Under the pieces are notes generated by a model that was not told where the DNA came from, did not search any database, and saw only the letters and a program-made list of their open reading frames with translations. Source: an uncultured Roseibium sp. (GTDB lineage: Bacteria > Pseudomonadota > Alphaproteobacteria > Rhizobiales > Stappiaceae). Taken from it: a DNA stretch of 64,000 nt. Positions 61,301 through 64,000 of this stretch are shown here, in pieces. The position numbers were made by a program, and so were the translations under genes. The DNA lies in the NCBI RefSeq assembly GCF_963675985.1, contig NZ_OY780958.1:1984001-2048000 (forward strand). The letters run 5' to 3'. Within the stretch, counting starts at the first letter, position 1. Each line of letters opens with the position of its first letter.

Positions 61301-62247
61301 TCCAGGATGGGATCGCGCGGATAATTCGCCGAGGGACCCTTCCATTCGATCCCATAGACCATACCGTGGCACAACGACTGGCTGGCCAGCTGATCCTGAA
61401 TTGCGGGGATGGATATCGGGTTCTTGATCGGATGCGCCGCCTGCCAGGCAGTCCAGGCTTTTTGCGCATCGTTCAGTCCGCTGGATCCGCCGACACTGAA
61501 CAGCAGGGCCGACATAATGGCGTTCCAATCGTCTTCGGATGCAAAGCCGTTTGGCTTCTGGCTGGTCACGCCGCGCAATGGATCGAAGGGGGAATTGGAA
61601 TACCAGCCAAGAGCCGCGTAGCTGACCACTCCGTTGTCCGTATCATCCAGTGAATCGTGGAAACAGAGCACGTTGCGGGTGTTCTGGTAGGTTGACACCC
61701 AGGAAACGCTGCCGGGGCCCATGGAAACCAGTATCGGCTCCGCCGGGCCGGCCGGATCGGTCCACTCCTCCAGGGAAAACGAGCGTCCGATATACTGGGT
61801 CTGCCCGACCTGTGTCGGATCCGGATAGGTGTTTGTTCCCTCGCCTGCATCGCCGAGAAAGTCGGATTGCAGGACGGTCACCGTCAGGTCCGGAGCCTTG
61901 CCCGGCGTCTGCGTCACCCAGCGCAAGAACAGCCAACGGTTCGGGATCGCGGGAAAGGAGACGTTACCGGTGTCCGGATTTTGCGATCCGTGCCGGAAGC
62001 CGGACGGCAGCGTAATCTGAAGATAGGCACCTGTGTCGGGCGGTGATGGAGCCTTTGTGAACGGTTTCGGGTCAGGATCGAACGCCTTGGGCAGCTGCCG
62101 GTAGTCGATCGTCATATTCGCCCAGGTGCCGGTCTGGTTCGGCTCGCCGACCACAAGGCATTCCAGTGTTATCGGCACAAACAGGCGCGGTCCGGGCCAG
62201 AGCGGGTTGTCAAAGCCCTGGGTGGAAATATTGTCCCTGCTAGCCAT
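58390..62247 (-). CDS. Very large hypothetical protein (1285 aa)
   Basis: I do not recognise this family. The 1285-aa chain has no signal peptide and no clear membrane helix. It begins with a beta-rich part (NPLWPGPRLFVPITLECLVV, GAYLQITLPSGFRHGSQNPD) and has a helical, Gln/Glu-rich coiled-coil-like stretch at about 410-500 (KTQTDLLTKVNDGQAQLEAT, ETLSALSEQQTRQKQDLESD). The rest is mixed alpha/beta with many Pro, Gly and Trp segments, including SPLFIDWQLTWHPSASDAAD and WSWIARTGITTWETV. It may be a large scaffold. No kinase, protease or nuclease motif was seen. It overlaps the 319-aa gene by 8 bp and the 476-aa gene by one base. Confidence 0.82.
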   Translation of the reverse strand: MASRDNISTQGFDNPLWPGPRLFVPITLECLVVGEPNQTGTWANMTIDYRQLPKAFDPDPKPFTKAPSPPDTGAYLQITLPSGFRHGSQNPDTGNVSFPAIPNRWLFLRWVTQTPGKAPDLTVTVLQSDFLGDAGEGTNTYPDPTQVGQTQYIGRSFSLEEWTDPAGPAEPILVSMGPGSVSWVSTYQNTRNVLCFHDSLDDTDNGVVSYAALGWYSNSPFDPLRGVTSQKPNGFASEDDWNAIMSALLFSVGGSSGLNDAQKAWTAWQAAHPIKNPISIPAIQDQLASQSLCHGMVYGIEWKGPSANYPRDPILDGQHPLSVAVGGTGFEAIAAWIADELDSPDLEDLLLAVQQDLTFDYLQEPSIFQDKSFGARFTRSHAGTFWVVAPPEGSDSDRGKSLQTVNLNKTQTDLLTKVNDGQAQLEATQQDIAGNTEELFALVYKLIQTPENPFGKNERRQQILDAITAVNETLSALSEQQTRQKQDLESDLNALRTALGSSFELSSTAALRFQAPSSTSIMIAGAKQDTRFLPPGADGSTEDTLTCRFTGQTVTALTVSVPGASLETITADDLGKNVDFPTVPRGLPKELDDYLVEVLLFDTGNAEFLAKLAFAKAGIDNPDPAQLNALTQTIIAQQTAPFTATPQTDFTEQVAGAAVGFTGIVPMKRSVLPYTPAWSPLFIDWQLTWHPSASDAADMLTNWKLDGIEFDWKGVPIPPASETIMGRTILGTQISAGLAAKLETFTKSDPNFKTLPIYQQQALDEALVEIREFDIITGSFEAFGSTMLQKVSQMTQLTDPDPTIQSYIRQAPSMVPLPGNGAAPGFYPLRAGHFTVDKLWIVDAFGQVLQATNPGETVLPIRSQSVTTKNVGDDDNSRYVQVAPAVQQNSRLLLELLDAIDDSVPTNSSDLTNPVTGWLLPNHIDNSVLVFGQAGKPLGELLPVITDQGNSIRWDPAPGTNVPLGQPPAIDNPHLLGFVNGLLAQAPISGDEALQDLLDVIDVTMWAGAGSQQPADDNLAVLIGQPVAVVRAEISLELSGPPAINQSWADTGKNYTGGLPDVAFTTHIGDLSYAGNGALGYFLNDDYSVLNPLRGFDSTMGAVRRALHPGGRDAAEMLAQALGALGQETLGGAGPASGYLNPDPKVMLKPDGATAKLTVLMDPRGVIPVMSGILPVVTATLQPAFVAAMNQLLATFRIGPILTSPRQVQMPLPGNVAGTWSWIARTGITTWETVNNLQPSQPDSIMPNQVPTLREGWLGLVPKNPVGGQGDGSIADLTFIEGEER

Positions 62248-63199
62248 CGGTTACGCCCCCCGGTTCTAGCGAGGTGGTGACACCCCATTCGAAACTCTGC
62301 AGCCCTGCCGCGCGCACCATCTGCACGGCAAATTCCGCAGAGGTGAACGTCTCCTCCGGATCCAGCGCATTCTGTGTCTTCAATGCGGCTTTCAGATTGG
62401 CTGCGGTATTGGCAATATCGACGACGCCGGGATAGTCGGCATTGCCGCGCATGGCGACCGGGGCCTCGACACTGCCGATCTGGATCCCCGGATCATGCCC
62501 GCCATAACCGAGCCCGCGAAGGAAGCTGTAGTAGGAATTGCCGTCCGGACGGATACCGAAATGCAGGCTTTCGGGCGGCTGCAGGATATCCACGCGCTTC
62601 GGCAAGCCGTTGAACAATGCGATCATGATCGTGTCGGACAGCCGATCCAGCCGCAGCAGCTGCAAAACGGTGCTGTCCGTCGTGGTGCCCGCATAGGCCG
62701 TGACCTCCATCCCGGGCCACCCAGACACGGCCGCCGAACGCAACAGAAAACCAGTGATCGGGCCGACCTGTTCGGCCTCGTCGGGCAGAGGCTTTCCACG
62801 CATCCGCGCGCGCACCTGGGTCGTTTTGAGAAACGCGCGGTCCACGATCTCCTGGATCGCCGTCAGCATCTGCACCGTATCGGCGCTGCTCGACATTCCG
62901 GTACTCACGGCGCCCTCGATCAGGCGGTGGAGCCAGTTCACGTCCACGTAGAAGAACCGGATGGATTCCTTGGGCAGCATGCGTGCATCCGGAACGATGT
63001 ATTCGAACGGAACGCCGTAGAGCAGGCACGCCTGCGCCAGCCAGTCGATAACCGATTGCGGCAAAGGAACCGGTAAAGGCGGTTGGGACGCAGCACTGGT
63101 CTTCGCGCCCCCTACGGCATGCGTGTCGATCAGCGGGCCCGTAGCCATGCGCATCAGGTCTGCCAGATCGATCCCGCGCTTTTTCAGTGTATCAGTCAC
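62240..63199 (-). CDS. Hypothetical protein in the large acyl operon (319 aa)
   Basis: 319 aa, no signal peptide or membrane helix. A Pro-rich linker (SQPPLPVPLPQSVIDWLAQA) is followed by a predicted alpha/beta body with VPFEYIVPDARMLPKESIRF, FYVDVNWLHRLIEGAVSTGM and ITGFLLRSAAVSGWPGMEVT. I cannot name the family or see a catalytic motif. It is 6 bp after the stop of the upstream gene at 63206 and overlaps the start of the 1285-aa gene by 8 bp, so it is made together with it. The N-terminus is short and polar (MTDTLKKRGIDLADLMRMAT). Confidence 0.8.
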   Translation of the reverse strand: MTDTLKKRGIDLADLMRMATGPLIDTHAVGGAKTSAASQPPLPVPLPQSVIDWLAQACLLYGVPFEYIVPDARMLPKESIRFFYVDVNWLHRLIEGAVSTGMSSSADTVQMLTAIQEIVDRAFLKTTQVRARMRGKPLPDEAEQVGPITGFLLRSAAVSGWPGMEVTAYAGTTTDSTVLQLLRLDRLSDTIMIALFNGLPKRVDILQPPESLHFGIRPDGNSYYSFLRGLGYGGHDPGIQIGSVEAPVAMRGNADYPGVVDIANTAANLKAALKTQNALDPEETFTSAEFAVQMVRAAGLQSFEWGVTTSLEPGGVTDG

Positions 63200-63205
63200 T
63201 TTCCG

Positions 63206-64000
63206 TCACTCCACTGCATCCAGGGGGCCGAACAATTGATCGAGCAGGCTGTCCAGGCTGTCCGGCCCGGCGGTCTGTGCCGTATACCCGGCGCCGACCG
63301 CTGCACCGGTAGCGCGTTCCTCGCGCCGCACCCGTTTGGGTAGACCGGCGGTCGGCCGCTGGTTGCCGGCTGTCCCTGCCACCGCGCTGCTGAGCGCAGT
63401 CGTCGCTGCCAGGTGGGCGAGCCTCTGACCTTCCGAGGCAGGTCCGGCCCCATGCGCTGTCTTCAGGTGAGCGGCCGTTGGCGGAAGCGCATCGACGAGT
63501 GCGTTCAGATTTACGGTTTTGCGGATGGAGGCATGAACCGCCCGTCTCCAGTCAAAAAGCTGTCTGGCGAAAGTGCTGTCCGACAGGCCAAGAAGGAGAC
63601 CGATCTGCCAGGCCGCGGCCTGCGAAAGATCGAACAATGCCGTTTTCGGGTCGTATCGGATCGCCAGATCGCTGTACTGAAACGCGCCGAGGCCATCGTC
63701 CTTGGTCGGGACGGCGGATATCGGACCGCGATACCATGCGGTCGCGTTTTCTCCGGCGCGCATCCGATAGGTCAGCGGCGCATACCCCATGCCGAGCCCC
63801 GCCGCCGCCTCCTTGGAATTGTTGTCCGATCCTGCAATCGGCGCATGCGGCATTCCGATCAGGTCGTCGCCGCCGAGCTTGGGAAGGTCCTGCATGATTT
63901 CGATGAAGTCGCCCCGCGCGGGCAGCGCCTGGACCTTCCACCATGCCAGCGAGGCAAACCGGAACGTCTCAACACCCTTCGGAATCACGTTTCCGGGCAA
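63206..64000 (-). CDS. Hypothetical protein of the large acyl operon, 5' end outside
   Basis: At least 264 codons are visible; the frame runs open to the window edge, so the N-terminus is missing and a TTG at the edge is only an artefact of the cut. Seen are VETFRFASLAWWKVQALPAR, GDFIEIMQDLPKLGGDDLIG, YRMRAGENATAWYRGPISAV and SQAAAWQIGLLLGLSDSTFA, then a long Ala/Gly/Arg-rich tail (VRREERATGAAVGAGYTAQT). No family is recognised. It is the most upstream gene of the operon in this window; the promoter and further genes must lie beyond 64000. Confidence 0.78.
   Translation of the reverse strand: MPGNVIPKGVETFRFASLAWWKVQALPARGDFIEIMQDLPKLGGDDLIGMPHAPIAGSDNNSKEAAAGLGMGYAPLTYRMRAGENATAWYRGPISAVPTKDDGLGAFQYSDLAIRYDPKTALFDLSQAAAWQIGLLLGLSDSTFARQLFDWRRAVHASIRKTVNLNALVDALPPTAAHLKTAHGAGPASEGQRLAHLAATTALSSAVAGTAGNQRPTAGLPKRVRREERATGAAVGAGYTAQTAGPDSLDSLLDQLFGPLDAVE

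Noticed and set aside
59209..61653. 332- and 448-codon plus-strand frames
   Set aside because: Antisense shadows of the 1285-aa gene, whose frame is longer and fits a coupled operon.
53801..64000. Contractile injection or type VI secretion system
   Set aside because: I considered it because of the large cytoplasmic proteins, but saw no sheath, tube, baseplate, AAA+ ATPase or spike motif in the window.
1..64000. CRISPR array or rRNA genes
   Set aside because: No regularly spaced direct repeats and no rRNA-like sequence were seen on either strand.

Overview
The window is GC-rich DNA (about 60% G+C by eye) from a chromosome that most resembles a marine alphaproteobacterium of the Stappiaceae/Rhodobacterales type (Roseibium/Labrenzia-like). 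I infer this from gene style and content: TRAP and tripartite tricarboxylate (Tct) transporters, a NasST-controlled nitrate cluster, and guaA/rsmB/guaB close together. No marker gene settles the species.

Layout. 1-6.8 kb: the start of a membrane-fusion protein behind a palindromic operator, a small secreted protein, a CDF cation transporter, a DksA/TraR zinc-finger protein, and an RND efflux pair. 6.8-17.6 kb: a housekeeping block (guaA, rsmB, guaB, rlmE, ppx-like) mixed with accessory genes (GNAT, a broken SGNH-like gene, a 2OG-oxygenase-like gene, a TPR protein). guaA carries a one-base frameshift. 17.9-18.7 kb: an integration scar made of tRNA-Gln(CTG), the N-terminal piece of a phage-type integrase, and the end of an IS3-family element that cuts the integrase off. 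18.75-31 kb: a sugar-acid uptake and oxidation region (TRAP transporter, several dehydrogenases, an enolase-superfamily enzyme, an FCD-type GntR regulator). Three TGGTATACCA palindromes mark it as one regulon, and azlCD and a small secreted protein sit inside it. 31.4-37.1 kb: a Tct transporter module with a DUF1185-type protein, an alpha/beta hydrolase, its own GntR regulator, a palindromic operator and a decayed Asp/Glu racemase.

37.2-53.4 kb is a complete nitrate assimilation locus, all on the minus strand: nasT, nasS, then nrtA-nrtB-nrtCD-nirB-nirD-fnt-PP2C/kinase-nasA-cysG. The space before nrtA holds a sigma-54 promoter, two small hairpins suited to an ANTAR protein, and a strong terminator. 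This is the architecture expected for nitrate-responsive antitermination by NasT, held in check by NasS.

53.8-64 kb is the most novel part: a tightly coupled minus-strand operon of at least seven genes running off the window edge. Four encode proteins I cannot assign, including one of 1285 aa and one of 476 aa with an Ig-like all-beta look. They are followed by an acyl carrier protein, a catalytically intact ketosynthase and an acyl-AMP ligase. The arrangement suggests that a dedicated acyl-ACP pathway serves the large proteins or is served by them. I know of no described system with this composition.
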